A stretch of 64,000 nt of DNA from Rubrivivax sp. (GCA_030653385.1 JAURZM010000050.1:62001-126000), one strand, 5' to 3'. Shown: positions 46,396 to 55,526, counted from the first letter of the stretch. The notes: generated by a model not told the origin, from the letters alone. Program-made: numbers and translations.

Positions 46396-46528
46396 GGTGC
46401 TTCCTTTGCGATGGGTTCTGGGAGCCGGACCGATTCCGGCGTCCTCAGTGATCACAACGAGGGCCGCACGCCACTTCTTCCACCACGCTGCTGCAAAGTT
46501 GCAATCAAATGCAACGCCGTGCGACGCT

Positions 46529-47908
46529 TCACGGCGCCGCGGCCTGCACACGTTGCGGCGGCACGCGCAGGTCCTCGGCAACAAGGCCGTGGCCGTAGAC
46601 CGGATCTCGGCCGCGGGCGCCCAGGTCGTGTGCAACTGCCTGCAAGGCCAGCAGCAGGCGCTGCCGGGCCGCAATGTCGGGCTGGGGCAAGCCGCCGGCG
46701 AGGCCACCCGCGACCAGCGGCGCTGCAAACGAGGTGCCACGCACCACACGGTAGCCGGCACTGCCGGCACGGGCGGCGGCGATGTCCGCGCCCGGCGCCG
46801 CGAAGGCCACGTGCGGCCCCTGGCCGGCCTCGGGCAACACACGCCGCGACGGTGTCACGCCGGCAATGGCCAGCACACCTGCGTAAGCCGCCGGGTACAG
46901 CGGCGGCGCGGCCGGCCCGTCGTTGCCGACCGCCGCCACCAGCAGATGGCCGCGTGCGGCCAGCCGGTCCACCACACGTTCGAGCAAGCGGTTGGCCGGC
47001 CCGACGAGGCTGATGTTGACGACGCCGACGCGCTGCCGTGCCATCCAGGCCAGCGCTTGCGCCACCGCTTCGGCGCCGCCGCCATCGGGCGCGCCGCAGT
47101 AGACATCGGCGCTGAAGAGCGTCGCGCCCGGCAGCGCGCCGGTGAAGTCTGCGTCCCGGCCGACCAGCAACGAAGCCACCGCGGTGCCGTGCGCGTCGGC
47201 GGCGGCGGGCAAGCCCTCGCAGCCCCAGCGCTGCAAAACCGAGGACCGCAGCGACGGGTGCTGTGCATCGACGCCGCCGTCGATGAGGCCGACGCGGGCC
47301 ACAACCGGTGCCGCCGGCGCGGCCCCCGGGGAACCAGCGGGCTCGTTGGGCGGGCCTTCAGATGCGCCGCGCGCCGTCGAAGCCGCGGCGCCGCTGGGCC
47401 GATAAAGATGGTGGTAGTCGGCCTCCAGCCCGGGGTCGAGCGCGCGCAGTCGCGCCAGCGCGTCGGCCAGCGACAGCCCGTTGGGAGGGGCCAGCACGAC
47501 CTGGCGCAAGTCCAGGCCCTCGAGCATCGTGCTGCGCAGCAGCGTGAAGCCCTGGGCCTGTGCGGCCTGGAGCAGCGCCTCGCCAGGGTCCACCAGCAGC
47601 AGTTCGCCGCGCCGCACCGGCGCGCCGTTCGGGTCGGCCTCGACGCGGCCCGGCCAGTTGCGCAGCAGGCTTTGCTCGGCCGCACGGCGCGCGCCACGCA
47701 GCGTCTCGACGGCGGTGCCGGTCGTCGTGCCCAGTGTGCCTTCGGCGCCGCGCTGGAGGCGGTCGAGCGGGCGCTCGACCACCGCCGGCAGTTGCGGCAG
47801 GCCGCCCGGCAGCCGCAGCTGCGCCTGCGCCACCAAGGGCAGTGCGGCGGTCAGCAAGGGACCCAAGAGCGCAAAGCGCCACACATCGAAGATCATCATG
47901 CAGAGCAT
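46529..47908 (-). CDS. Secreted S8 family serine peptidase (subtilisin-like)
   Basis: A 459-residue exported subtilisin-like protease. A signal peptide (about 1-30, ending LVAQAQ) is followed by a 170-residue pro-region and a catalytic domain with Asp210 (VGLIDGGVD), His240 (DAHGTAVASLL), oxyanion Asn329 (AAVGNDG) and Ser393 (GTSFAAPLVAGG). All catalytic residues are present. The start is either the ATG at 47908 or the ATG-ATG at 47899/47896; neither has a clear Shine-Dalgarno. It diverges from an ECF sigma / anti-sigma pair with only 53 bases between starts, which suggests control by, or processing within, that signalling system. Confidence 0.87.
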   Translation of the reverse strand: MLCMMIFDVWRFALLGPLLTAALPLVAQAQLRLPGGLPQLPAVVERPLDRLQRGAEGTLGTTTGTAVETLRGARRAAEQSLLRNWPGRVEADPNGAPVRRGELLLVDPGEALLQAAQAQGFTLLRSTMLEGLDLRQVVLAPPNGLSLADALARLRALDPGLEADYHHLYRPSGAAASTARGASEGPPNEPAGSPGAAPAAPVVARVGLIDGGVDAQHPSLRSSVLQRWGCEGLPAAADAHGTAVASLLVGRDADFTGALPGATLFSADVYCGAPDGGGAEAVAQALAWMARQRVGVVNISLVGPANRLLERVVDRLAARGHLLVAAVGNDGPAAPPLYPAAYAGVLAIAGVTPSRRVLPEAGQGPHVAFAAPGADIAAARAGSAGYRVVRGTSFAAPLVAGGLAGGLPQPDIAARQRLLLALQAVAHDLGARGRDPVYGHGLVAEDLRVPPQRVQAAAP

Positions 47909-47922
47909 AACGACCGGCACAG

Positions 47923-47950
47923 GGAAGAAAATCCGCCTCCCGTACGTTGT
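47923..47950 (+). promoter_or_regulatory. Putative ECF-type promoter before the sigma gene
   Basis: GGAAG at 47923-47927 followed by an A-run, and CGTTGT at 47945-47950, are 17 bases apart. This resembles the GGAA(C/T)...CGT layout recognised by many ECF sigma factors, which often activate their own gene. It would start transcription about 47957, very near the ATG at 47962, which favours either a near-leaderless message or use of the downstream ATG at 47983. Confidence 0.4.
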
Positions 47951-47961
47951 ACCTTCTGAAC

Positions 47962-48465
47962 ATGCCATTGCCGAGCGAGAGAATGCAGCGCGAGATCGTC
48001 GCCCTGCTGCCGCGTTTGCGGCGTTTCGGGCGCACCCTCACCGGGACGCGCGAAGACGCCGACGACCTGGTGCAGGTGGCACTGGAACGTGCGCTGAACC
48101 ACGCCGCGCAATGGCAGCCCGATACCCGACTGGACAGCTGGCTCTTCCGCATCATGCAAAACGCCTGGATCGACGAATTGCGCTCGCGCCGCCGCCGTGA
48201 AGCCACCTTCGTGGCCGAGGAAGAAGGCGAGCACGTGGGCGTCGACAGCGCGGCCGCACACCAGGACGCGCTGGCGGTGCGCCAGGCCCTGGCCACGCTG
48301 AGCGACGAGCACCGTGCGGTCGTCGCGCTGGTGCTGGTCGAGGGCCTGGCCTACAAGGAAGCGGCCGAGGTGCTGGACATTCCCATCGGCACGCTGACCA
48401 GCCGCCTGGCACGCGCCCGCGAGGCGCTGCAGGCGCGGCTGGGCGGCATGGAAAACACGGCATGA
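47962..48465 (+). CDS. ECF-type RNA polymerase sigma factor
   Basis: A 167-residue sigma-70 family protein with only regions 2 and 4. Region 2 (about 14-80) contains DADDLVQVALERALNHAAQWQPDTRLDSWLFRIMQNAWIDELR; region 4 (about 109-162) contains LSDEHRAVVALVLVEGLAYKEAAEVLDIPIGTLTSRLARAREAL. The start is not certain: 47962 opens MPLPSERMQREIV, but the ATG at 47983 is also plausible given the promoter position. The stop overlaps the anti-sigma ATG (ATGA), as usual for sigma/anti-sigma pairs. Confidence 0.92.
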   Translation: MPLPSERMQREIVALLPRLRRFGRTLTGTREDADDLVQVALERALNHAAQWQPDTRLDSWLFRIMQNAWIDELRSRRRREATFVAEEEGEHVGVDSAAAHQDALAVRQALATLSDEHRAVVALVLVEGLAYKEAAEVLDIPIGTLTSRLARAREALQARLGGMENTA

Positions 48466-49325
48466 ACACGAAGCACGACGATACGGCCCCGTTCAGCGAC
48501 AGCGAGATCGCGGCCTACGCCGACGGCGAGCTCGACGTCGCCCGCCGCACCGCATTGACCCGTGCGCTGGACCGCGATGGCGACCTGGCGCAGCGCGTGA
48601 ACGTGCTGCGCGAGCAGCGCACGCGGCTGGCTGCCGCCTGGCCCGCCGACGACGAGCCGCTGCCGCCGGCGCTGCAGCAGGCCGCGGCGGCGCTGGCGGC
48701 GCGCCTGGCGGCGTCGCAAGAAACCGGCGCGCCGCCGGTTGCCGCACCCCAGGTGGCGGCGCCCGTGGCCGACCTCGCTGCGGCCCGCACAGCGCGCGCC
48801 GCTCAGGCAGCTGCCTGGCCCGGGCTGGCGCCGGCCGAGCGCGCGCGTCGCGCCTGGCAACCGGGCTGGGGCATCGCAGCCAGCCTCGCGCTGGCTGCGG
48901 TGCTGGGTGTCGTCGTCGGCCGCAGCACCGCGCCGACCGGCGCGGAACTGGCTTTCAGCGCCCCTGCCGGCGCGGTGGTGGCGCAGGGCCGGCTGGCACA
49001 GGCGCTCGGTTCCGCGCTGGCCTCGTCGCCCGAAGCCGGCTCGCTGGTGGCGGTGCAGCTGAGCTTTGCCGATGCCGGCGGCAACTACTGCCGCACCTTC
49101 AGCATGGCCGCGGTGTCGGGGCTGGCCTGCAAGCAGGGCGGGCAGTGGCGGGTGCAGGCGCTGGCGGCGGCAGAGGCCGGTGACGTCAGTGTCGCGGGCG
49201 GGCTGCGCCAGGCCGCCAGCGCCGTGCCGCCGGCGATCCTGTCGGCCGTTGATCAGCGCGCCGCCGGGCCGGTGCTGGATGCCGCGGCCGAGCGCGCCGC
49301 ACGCGACCGGGGCTGGGAGCGCTGA
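48462..49325 (+). CDS. Transmembrane anti-sigma factor
   Basis: A 287-residue protein placed as the anti-sigma partner of the upstream ECF factor. The N-terminal cytosolic part has the short acidic-helical opening SDSEIAAYADGELDVARRTALTRALDRDGDLAQRV, typical of anti-sigma domains, without a zinc-binding HxxxCxxC motif. An Ala/Pro-rich linker precedes one transmembrane helix (about 137-153), and the C-terminal 130 residues are periplasmic, with two cysteines. The divergent S8 protease could process this domain; that is inference. Start codon overlaps the sigma stop. Confidence 0.85.
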   Translation: MNTKHDDTAPFSDSEIAAYADGELDVARRTALTRALDRDGDLAQRVNVLREQRTRLAAAWPADDEPLPPALQQAAAALAARLAASQETGAPPVAAPQVAAPVADLAAARTARAAQAAAWPGLAPAERARRAWQPGWGIAASLALAAVLGVVVGRSTAPTGAELAFSAPAGAVVAQGRLAQALGSALASSPEAGSLVAVQLSFADAGGNYCRTFSMAAVSGLACKQGGQWRVQALAAAEAGDVSVAGGLRQAASAVPPAILSAVDQRAAGPVLDAAAERAARDRGWER

Positions 49326-49369
49326 GCATCCGCTTACCATCAAGCCGGAATTCGCTTCGGAGCCTACCG

Positions 49370-51016
49370 GTGAACATCTACGAGCAGCACCTGGACAAAA
49401 ACGCGGCCAACTTCGTGGCGCTGTCGCCGGTGAGTTTCGTCGAGCGCAGTGCCGAGGTGTTTGCCGACCTGCCGGCCGTGGTGCACGGCAGCCGCCACTA
49501 CAACTGGGCGCAGACGCGCGAGCGCAGTGCGCGCCTGGCTGCCGCACTGTTGGCGCTGGGCGTGAAACGTGGCAGCACCGTCAGCGTGATGTTGCCCAAC
49601 ACGCCGGAAATGGTGGAAGCGCATTACGCCGTGCCAGCGCTGGGCGCCGTGCTGAACACCCTGAACACACGGCTGGACGCCACCTTGCTGGCCTGGCAGA
49701 TGAACCACTGCGAAGCCAGCGTGCTGATCACCGACCGCGAGTTTGCGCCGGTGATGTCCCACGCCTTGTCGGCACTCAGGGGTGACCACGGGCGCGGCAT
49801 CGTGGTCATCGACGTCTGCGACAGCGAATACACCGGTGCCGGAGAACAACTGGGCGCCTTCGAGTACGAAGCCTTGCTGGCGGCACACGAGCCGCTGGCG
49901 CTACTGCAAGGCCCCGCCGACGAGTGGGACGCCATCGCCGTCAGCTACACCAGCGGCACCACCGGTGACCCCAAGGGTGTGGTCACGCACCACCGCGGCG
50001 CCTACCTGAACGCAGTGTGCAACGCGGCCACCTGGACCATGCCGCACTTCCCCAAGTACCTGTGGACGCTGCCGATGTTCCACTGCAACGGCTGGTGTTT
50101 CCCCTGGACGGTGGCCATGCTGGGTGGCACGCACATCTGCCTGCGCCGCGTGGAAGCCGCGGCCATCCTGCAGGCCATGCGAACACATGGCGCCGACCAC
50201 TACTGCGCCGCGCCCATCGTGCACAACCTCATCATCCATGCCGACCCCGTGCTGCGCGAAGGCATCCACCACAAAGTGCGCGGCATGGTGGCGGGTGCCG
50301 CACCACCGGCTTCGATGATCGAAGGCATGGCCCGCATCGGTTTCGACATCACGCACGTCTACGGCTTGACCGAGGTCTACGGCCCGGCCAGCGTGGCCGT
50401 CAAGCGCAGCGCCTGGGCCGACGCCGACCTGTCGGAACAGACGCGGCTGAACGGCCGCCAGGGGGTGCGCTACATGCTGCAGGAAGGCATGACCGTGCTC
50501 GACATCGGGTCGATGCAGCCCGTGCCGGCCGACGGCCGGACCATGGGCGAAATCATGTTCCGCGGCAACATCGTGATGAAGGGCTACCTGAAGAACCCGG
50601 CTTCGTGCGACAAGGCCTTCGAGGGTGGTTGGTTCCACACCGGTGACCTGGCGGTGATCGAGCCTGACCGCTACGTCAAGATCAAGGACCGCAGCAAGGA
50701 CATCATCATCAGCGGCGGCGAAAACATCAGCAGCATCGAGGTGGAAGATGCGCTGTACCGCCACCCGGCCGTGCTGGCCTGCGCAGTGGTGGCGCGGCCC
50801 GACGAGAAGTGGGGCGAAACGCCGGTGGCATTCGTCGAAACGAAGGCCGACGCGCTGGTGTCAGCGGCCGACCTGATCGCCCACTGCAAGGGCCTGCTGG
50901 CCGGCTACAAGGTGCCGCGCGAGATCCGCTTCGAGGCCATTCCCAAGACCAGCACCGGCAAGGTCCAGAAGTTCCAGTTGCGCGAGCGGGCCCGGTCCGC
51001 TTCCGCCATCGAATAG
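49370..51016 (+). CDS. Acyl-CoA synthetase (AMP-forming, DmdB / AAE-like)
   Basis: A 548-residue ANL-superfamily ligase. The motif SYTSGTTGDPKGVVTHHRGAYLNAVCNA, the aromatic FHCNGWCFPWTVAMLGGTHICLR stretch, VYGLTEVYGP and the hinge GWFHTGDLAVIEPDRYVKIKDRSKDIIISGGENISSIEVED are all present, ending with the catalytic lysine in PKTSTGKVQKF. This subgroup includes short/medium-chain ligases and methylmercaptopropionyl-CoA ligase. The start is GTG at 49370, with CGGAG upstream. It is followed by an enoyl-CoA hydratase gene eight bases later, so a beta-oxidation-like role is likely. Confidence 0.92.
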   Translation: MNIYEQHLDKNAANFVALSPVSFVERSAEVFADLPAVVHGSRHYNWAQTRERSARLAAALLALGVKRGSTVSVMLPNTPEMVEAHYAVPALGAVLNTLNTRLDATLLAWQMNHCEASVLITDREFAPVMSHALSALRGDHGRGIVVIDVCDSEYTGAGEQLGAFEYEALLAAHEPLALLQGPADEWDAIAVSYTSGTTGDPKGVVTHHRGAYLNAVCNAATWTMPHFPKYLWTLPMFHCNGWCFPWTVAMLGGTHICLRRVEAAAILQAMRTHGADHYCAAPIVHNLIIHADPVLREGIHHKVRGMVAGAAPPASMIEGMARIGFDITHVYGLTEVYGPASVAVKRSAWADADLSEQTRLNGRQGVRYMLQEGMTVLDIGSMQPVPADGRTMGEIMFRGNIVMKGYLKNPASCDKAFEGGWFHTGDLAVIEPDRYVKIKDRSKDIIISGGENISSIEVEDALYRHPAVLACAVVARPDEKWGETPVAFVETKADALVSAADLIAHCKGLLAGYKVPREIRFEAIPKTSTGKVQKFQLRERARSASAIE

Positions 51017-51024
51017 GCGTGCCC

Positions 51025-51801
51025 ATGGACACCGAAGCCCTGGTGCTGCACGACAAGGACAAACGTGGCGTCGTCACGCTCACGCTGAACCGTCCGCAGG
51101 CCTTCAACGCCTTGAGCGAGGGCCTGCTCGCAGCCCTGCAAGCCGCGCTGGACCGCGTGGCCGCCGACGACACGGCGCGTGCCGTGGTCATCGCCGCCGC
51201 CGGCAAGGCTTTCTGCGCCGGCCACGACCTGAAAGAGATGCGGGCCGATCCTTCGCTGGACTACTACGAACGCCTCTTTGCGCAGTGTGGCCGCATGATG
51301 ATGAGCATTCAGAAGCTGCCGGTGCCGGTGATCGCCAAGGTGCAGGGCATCGCCACCGCTGCAGGTTGCCAGCTGGTGGCCATGTGCGACCTGGCGGTGG
51401 CCGTGCGCGAAGCGCGTTTTGCCGTCAGCGGCGTCAACCTGGGCCTGTTCTGCAGCACGCCCAGCGTGGCGCTGTCACGCAATCTGTCGCGCAAAGCGGC
51501 CTTCGAGATGCTGGTCACCGGCGACTTCATCAGCGCCGAGCAGGCGCTGGAAAAAGGGCTGGTCAACCGTGTTGTCGATGCGGGGCAGCTGGGTGCCGAA
51601 GTGGAACAGCTGCTGTCGCGCATCGTCGGCAAACCGCGGGCCGCCATCGCCATGGGCAAGGGCCTGTTCTATCGCCAGCTGGAAACCGGCATCGAAGCCG
51701 CGTATGCCGATGCGCAGCAGACGATGGCCTGCAACATGATGGACGGCAGTGCGCTGGAAGGGGTGCAGGCCTTCATCGACAAGCGGCCTCCGAAGTGGTG
51801 A
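51025..51801 (+). CDS. Enoyl-CoA hydratase/isomerase family protein
   Basis: A 258-residue crotonase-fold enzyme. The oxyanion-hole motif KAFCAGHDLKEMRAD (about residues 61-75) and IATAAGCQLVAMCDLAVAVREARFAVSGVNLGLF (about 110-143) are clear. The position in the second motif usually held by the catalytic glutamate reads VNLGLF, so hydratase activity is not assured and an isomerase or other acyl-CoA role is possible. The ATG at 51025 lies eight bases after the acyl-CoA ligase stop. Convergent with the hydratase gene after nine bases. Confidence 0.9.
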   Translation: MDTEALVLHDKDKRGVVTLTLNRPQAFNALSEGLLAALQAALDRVAADDTARAVVIAAAGKAFCAGHDLKEMRADPSLDYYERLFAQCGRMMMSIQKLPVPVIAKVQGIATAAGCQLVAMCDLAVAVREARFAVSGVNLGLFCSTPSVALSRNLSRKAAFEMLVTGDFISAEQALEKGLVNRVVDAGQLGAEVEQLLSRIVGKPRAAIAMGKGLFYRQLETGIEAAYADAQQTMACNMMDGSALEGVQAFIDKRPPKW

Positions 51802-51810
51802 GCCTGCGTC

Positions 51811-52605
51811 TCAGCTGAAGTCCACCGACAGGCTGCCCAGCCCGCTTGTGTAGCTGGCCGACCATCGTTGCCCGGCTTGCACCGGCCAGGCGTCGGTCCA
51901 GGTGCCGGTGGTCACCAGGTCGCCAGCGCGGATGTCGGGTGCGCCGGGGCAGGCCCGCAATTCGCTGACGAAGTGCTGCAGCGCCAGCAGTGGGCTGTCC
52001 AGCACCATCTGGCCACTGCCTTCTTCCACGGTCTGCCCGTGACGCGCCAGTGCCACGCGCGCGCCAGACAGCAGCCGGTGCAAGTTGTTGGCATCACCTG
52101 CCAGGTCGGCCACCCGCAGGGCTTCGCCGACCCGCAGGTGTGCGTGCAGGCCACTGTCGGCCACGGTCTGTGCGGCGCAGAACTTCCAGTTGGGCAGGTG
52201 GCACTGCACGACTTCGAAGCCGGGGGCCAGCCAGTCCAGTGCGTCGAACAGCTGGTCGAGCGTGGCGCCGGGCGGCGGTGTCGACTTGAAGGCGAACACA
52301 ACTTCGGGCTCGATGCGCGGCTGGCAAGCCTGGGCCAACGACACCGTGCCGCCGTCGCGCGCGAAGCTGAGCGTGCTGTGCCACACACTGCCCCAGATGG
52401 GCGCAAACACCTGGTAGCGCGGCCAGATGCTGCGGTTGGTGAAGCCCACCTTGTAGCCCACCGGCCGTTCGCCACGCGCCACACGCAGGGCGCGAACGGC
52501 CAGCGCGGTGCGGTAGGCGGCACCGACATGGTGGATGGCCTCGCCCGCGCCGGCGGGCCACAGCTGTCCGCTGTCGATGTGCTGAAGCAGTTGTTGCGGC
52601 GTCAT
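51811..52605 (-). CDS. 2-keto-4-pentenoate hydratase family protein (FAH fold)
   Basis: A 264-residue protein of the hydratase/decarboxylase branch of the FAH superfamily (MhpD, DmpE/DmpH-like). The GERPVGYKVGFTNRSIWPRYQVFAPIWGSV opening, IEPEVVFAF with metal-binding Glu residues, and DIRAGDLVTTGTWTDAWPVQAGQRW near the end fit the family. In aromatic meta-cleavage it would hydrate 2-keto-4-pentenoate, but no other pathway genes lie here. The Bug-type binding protein gene begins about 20 bases after its start on the same strand, upstream of it in transcription. Confidence 0.85.
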   Translation of the reverse strand: MTPQQLLQHIDSGQLWPAGAGEAIHHVGAAYRTALAVRALRVARGERPVGYKVGFTNRSIWPRYQVFAPIWGSVWHSTLSFARDGGTVSLAQACQPRIEPEVVFAFKSTPPPGATLDQLFDALDWLAPGFEVVQCHLPNWKFCAAQTVADSGLHAHLRVGEALRVADLAGDANNLHRLLSGARVALARHGQTVEEGSGQMVLDSPLLALQHFVSELRACPGAPDIRAGDLVTTGTWTDAWPVQAGQRWSASYTSGLGSLSVDFS

Positions 52606-52626
52606 GGTCGGGTTGAGGTCATGCCT

Positions 52627-53601
52627 TCACTCTGCCTTCGCGCCGCTGGCTTTCACCACGCTTTCGTAACGCTGGTACTCACGCAGGATCAGGCCGGCAA
52701 ACTGCTCGGGTGTGCTGGGCACCGGCTCGGCCAGCAGCTGTGCAAAGCGGGCCTTGGCTTCGGCCGAATTCAGCGCCGCCACGAAGGCGGTGTTGAGCCG
52801 GGCCAGCACGTCCTTGGGCGTGCCGGCGGGTGCGATCAGGCCCCACCAGGTGTCGATCTCGAAACCGGGCAGCACTTCGGAAATGGCGGGGACGCCGGGC
52901 AGCAGCGGGCTCGCCTGGGCTGAGGTCACCGCCAGCGGCAGCAGCTTGCCGGCGCGGATGTTGGCCGCGGCGCTGGCCAGGTTGTCCAGGCTGTAGTCCA
53001 CCTGGCCCGACAACAGCGCCAGCTGTGACGGCGCGCCGCCGTTGTAGGGAATGTGCACGGCAAAAAAGCCGGCACGTGACTTCAGGATCTCGCCGCCCAG
53101 GTGCCCCGCGCTGCCATTGCCGCCGCTGCCGTAGTTCAGCTTGGCCGGGTTGGCCTTGGCGTAGGCGATGAAGTCCTTCAGGCTGCCGATGCCCAGGCGC
53201 TTGGCGGTGTCGGTGTTCATCACCAGCACATTGGGGATGCGCACCATCTGCGTCACCGGCGCAAAGTCCTTGATCGGGTCGTAGGGCAGCTTGGCAAACA
53301 GCCACGGGTTGATGGCCTGCATGGCCACTGCTGCGATGCCCAGCGTCAAGCCGTCGGGCGGCGCCTTGGCCACCAGGTTGACACCGATGCCACCACCGCC
53401 ACCCGGGCGGTTTTCGATGACCACGTTGCCCAGCGTCGCCTTGACTTGTTCGGCCAGCACACGGGCCGTCACGTCGATGGGGCCACCGGGTGCAAAGGGC
53501 ACGATGATGCGAACGGTGCCGGCAGGCGTCTGGGCCTGGGCCGCGCCCGATGCGGCTGCACTGGCGGCGGCCAGCGCGGTGATGAAGTGGCGGCGGTCCA
53601 T
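52627..53601 (-). CDS. Bug/TctC-type tripartite tricarboxylate transporter binding protein
   Basis: A 324-residue periplasmic binding protein of the Bug family, highly expanded in Burkholderiales. A Tat-like/Sec signal region (MDRRHFITALAAASAAASGAAQAQ) precedes the mature part, which has VRIIVPFAPGGPIDVTARVLAEQ, NRPGGGGGIGVNLVAKAPPDGLTLGIA and NYGSGGNGSAGHLGGEILKS. Ligands of the family are usually carboxylates. The open frame upstream of 53601 lies in the intergenic gap and was not used. It precedes the FAH-type hydratase gene and may feed it. Confidence 0.93.
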   Translation of the reverse strand: MDRRHFITALAAASAAASGAAQAQTPAGTVRIIVPFAPGGPIDVTARVLAEQVKATLGNVVIENRPGGGGGIGVNLVAKAPPDGLTLGIAAVAMQAINPWLFAKLPYDPIKDFAPVTQMVRIPNVLVMNTDTAKRLGIGSLKDFIAYAKANPAKLNYGSGGNGSAGHLGGEILKSRAGFFAVHIPYNGGAPSQLALLSGQVDYSLDNLASAAANIRAGKLLPLAVTSAQASPLLPGVPAISEVLPGFEIDTWWGLIAPAGTPKDVLARLNTAFVAALNSAEAKARFAQLLAEPVPSTPEQFAGLILREYQRYESVVKASGAKAE

Positions 53602-53729
53602 GGCTGAAGTCTCCTGGTGTGTTGGCGGCAGGTGCCGGGTTCTGGCGGCGTCGATTGTCCACGCGCAGTGGGTTCCTGGCGGGTCCGCAGCATCGGGCAT
53701 TCTGGTGGCTGCGGCCTTACCATGCCCGC

Positions 53730-54932
53730 ATGAAAAGCCCCACCCGCATTCCCGGCCGCCGCCTGCTGCATTCCCCCGGCCCCACGCCGCTGCCCGACGA
53801 GGTCTTGCACGCGCTGATGCGCCAGCCCATGGACATGGGCGACCCGCGCAACGACGAAACCATCGCGGCCTGTGAGGCCGGTCTGAAACAGGTGCTGCAG
53901 ACACAGTCGGCCGACGTGTTCTTCTACGCCTGCAACGGCCACGGCGCCTGGGAGGCGGCCATCGAAAACCTGGTGCCGCCGGGCGGCTCGGTGTTGATTC
54001 CGGGCACCGGCCACTTCTCGGAATCGTGGGCCGTGCAGACAGAGGCGCTGGGCCGGCGTGTCGTGCGCACGCCGTGGATCGAAGGCCTGCCCATCGACCC
54101 GGCGGTGGTCACCGAAACCTTGCGCGCCGACAAGCAGCACGAGATCGTCGCGGTGTTCGTGGTGCACACCGACACCTCCAGCGGCATCACCAGCGATGTG
54201 TCTGCGCTGCGCGCTGCGCTGGACGACGCCGACCACCCGGCGCTGTTTGTGGTGGACGTGGTGGCGTCGCTGGGCGCCGAGCCTTTCGACTTCGACGGCC
54301 AACGGGTCGACATGGCCGTGGGCGCGTCGCAGAAGGGCCTGATGTGCCCACCCGGCGTGGGTTTCCTGGCTTGCAACGCCGCAGCATTCGCCGCTGCCGA
54401 GCGTAACCCGGCACCGCGCTTCTACTGGGACATCGTCAGGCGCAAGAGCGAGCTCAGCTACCGCAAGTTCTGCGGCACGCCGCCGCAGAACCTGATGGGT
54501 GCGCTGGCGGTGTCGCTGGGTCTCATTCAGAGCGAAGGCCTGCACAACGTGCTGGCACGGCACCAGCTGCTGGCCAGCCTGGTGCACGCCGCGGTCGAGG
54601 GCTGGAGCGAAGGTGGCGCGCTGGGCTTTTTTGCGCGCGACCCGGCCAGCCGGTCCAACGCCGTGACCACCGTGACGGTGCCGGCCGGCACCGATGTCGA
54701 CGGCCTGCGTGCACTGGCGCGCGAACAGTACCAACTGGCCTTTGCCGGCGCGCTGGGGCCGCTTCAGGGGCGAGGTTTTCGCATCGGCCACCTGGGTGAC
54801 CAGAACCCGGCGCAGGTGCTGGGCGCGCTTGCCACGGTGGAAGCGGCGCTGGAAGCGCAGGGCATTCCGCTGGGTTCTGGAGTGACAGGCGGTGGCACGC
54901 GGCGCGCGCTGCTGAAGCTGGCCGGGCGCTGA
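53730..54932 (+). CDS. Alanine-glyoxylate / serine-pyruvate aminotransferase family (class V PLP)
   Basis: A 400-residue class V aminotransferase. LLHSPGPTPLPDEVLHAL is the family opening, FFYACNGHGAWEAAIENLVPPG gives the cofactor-binding turn, and VVDVVASLGAEPFDFDGQRVDMAVGASQKGLMCPPG places the PLP lysine at K202. Such enzymes use alanine, serine or 2-aminoethylphosphonate as donors and glyoxylate or pyruvate as acceptor; the true donor is unclear. The ATG at 53730 matches the usual N-terminus. Divergent from the Bug gene. Confidence 0.9.
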   Translation: MKSPTRIPGRRLLHSPGPTPLPDEVLHALMRQPMDMGDPRNDETIAACEAGLKQVLQTQSADVFFYACNGHGAWEAAIENLVPPGGSVLIPGTGHFSESWAVQTEALGRRVVRTPWIEGLPIDPAVVTETLRADKQHEIVAVFVVHTDTSSGITSDVSALRAALDDADHPALFVVDVVASLGAEPFDFDGQRVDMAVGASQKGLMCPPGVGFLACNAAAFAAAERNPAPRFYWDIVRRKSELSYRKFCGTPPQNLMGALAVSLGLIQSEGLHNVLARHQLLASLVHAAVEGWSEGGALGFFARDPASRSNAVTTVTVPAGTDVDGLRALAREQYQLAFAGALGPLQGRGFRIGHLGDQNPAQVLGALATVEAALEAQGIPLGSGVTGGGTRRALLKLAGR

Positions 54933-54980
54933 TCCCGCAGGTCTGCTCGTGTCGGCGCCAAGCCCTGTTGCACCAGCGCA

Positions 54981-55526
54981 ATGACAGGCTTGTGGCTGCG
55001 TACCCTGGGCGCACGTTTCGATGCGGTGGCGCTGCGGCCGTTTGCCTGGCCTGCACCCGATGCCGGCGACTGGCCGGCCTTGCGCACCTGGTGCCTGGCG
55101 GAACCTTCATTGCAACTGGCTGTGGCGCATTCGCTGCCCAGCGAACTCAAGGCCGCGCGTGCAACCGCCCTGGCGCTGCAGCTCGATGGCAGCCACGCCT
55201 TGCACGCGCGCAGCGGCACGGCCCAGCGCGTGGTGCTGCGCTTGCGTGTGAAGTTGCAGGACATTCGGCTTGGCCATGATGTGCAAGCCGACGACATCTG
55301 GGACAGCGGCTGGGTGCCCGACGAGCCGCTTGCCTGGGCCGCGCTTGAGCGTTTTCGGCCAAGACGCCCGACCTTCATCGTTTTGAACGGCTTGCCGCTG
55401 GAAGCCGTGCAGCGGTCACTTGCCCAGATGCAGCGGGCCAGTGTGTCCTATCGCAAGCCGGTGCGTGTGCTGGTGCTGGGCAAGCTGCCGGATCTTGAGC
55501 AAGCGCCGAGCCGCATCGCCGACTAG
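54981..55526 (+). CDS. Hypothetical protein
   Basis: I do not recognise a family. The 181-residue product starts MTGLWLRTLGARFDAVALRPFAWPAPDAG, has a mixed hydrophobic/charged composition with no signal peptide or membrane helix, and no motif I can name. It begins about 50 bases after the aminotransferase stop on the same strand. The 226 bases after it, before the convergent ETF-QO stop, contain no gene I can support, only a weak GCACA/TGTGC inverted repeat near 55624. Confidence 0.5.
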   Translation: MTGLWLRTLGARFDAVALRPFAWPAPDAGDWPALRTWCLAEPSLQLAVAHSLPSELKAARATALALQLDGSHALHARSGTAQRVVLRLRVKLQDIRLGHDVQADDIWDSGWVPDEPLAWAALERFRPRRPTFIVLNGLPLEAVQRSLAQMQRASVSYRKPVRVLVLGKLPDLEQAPSRIAD

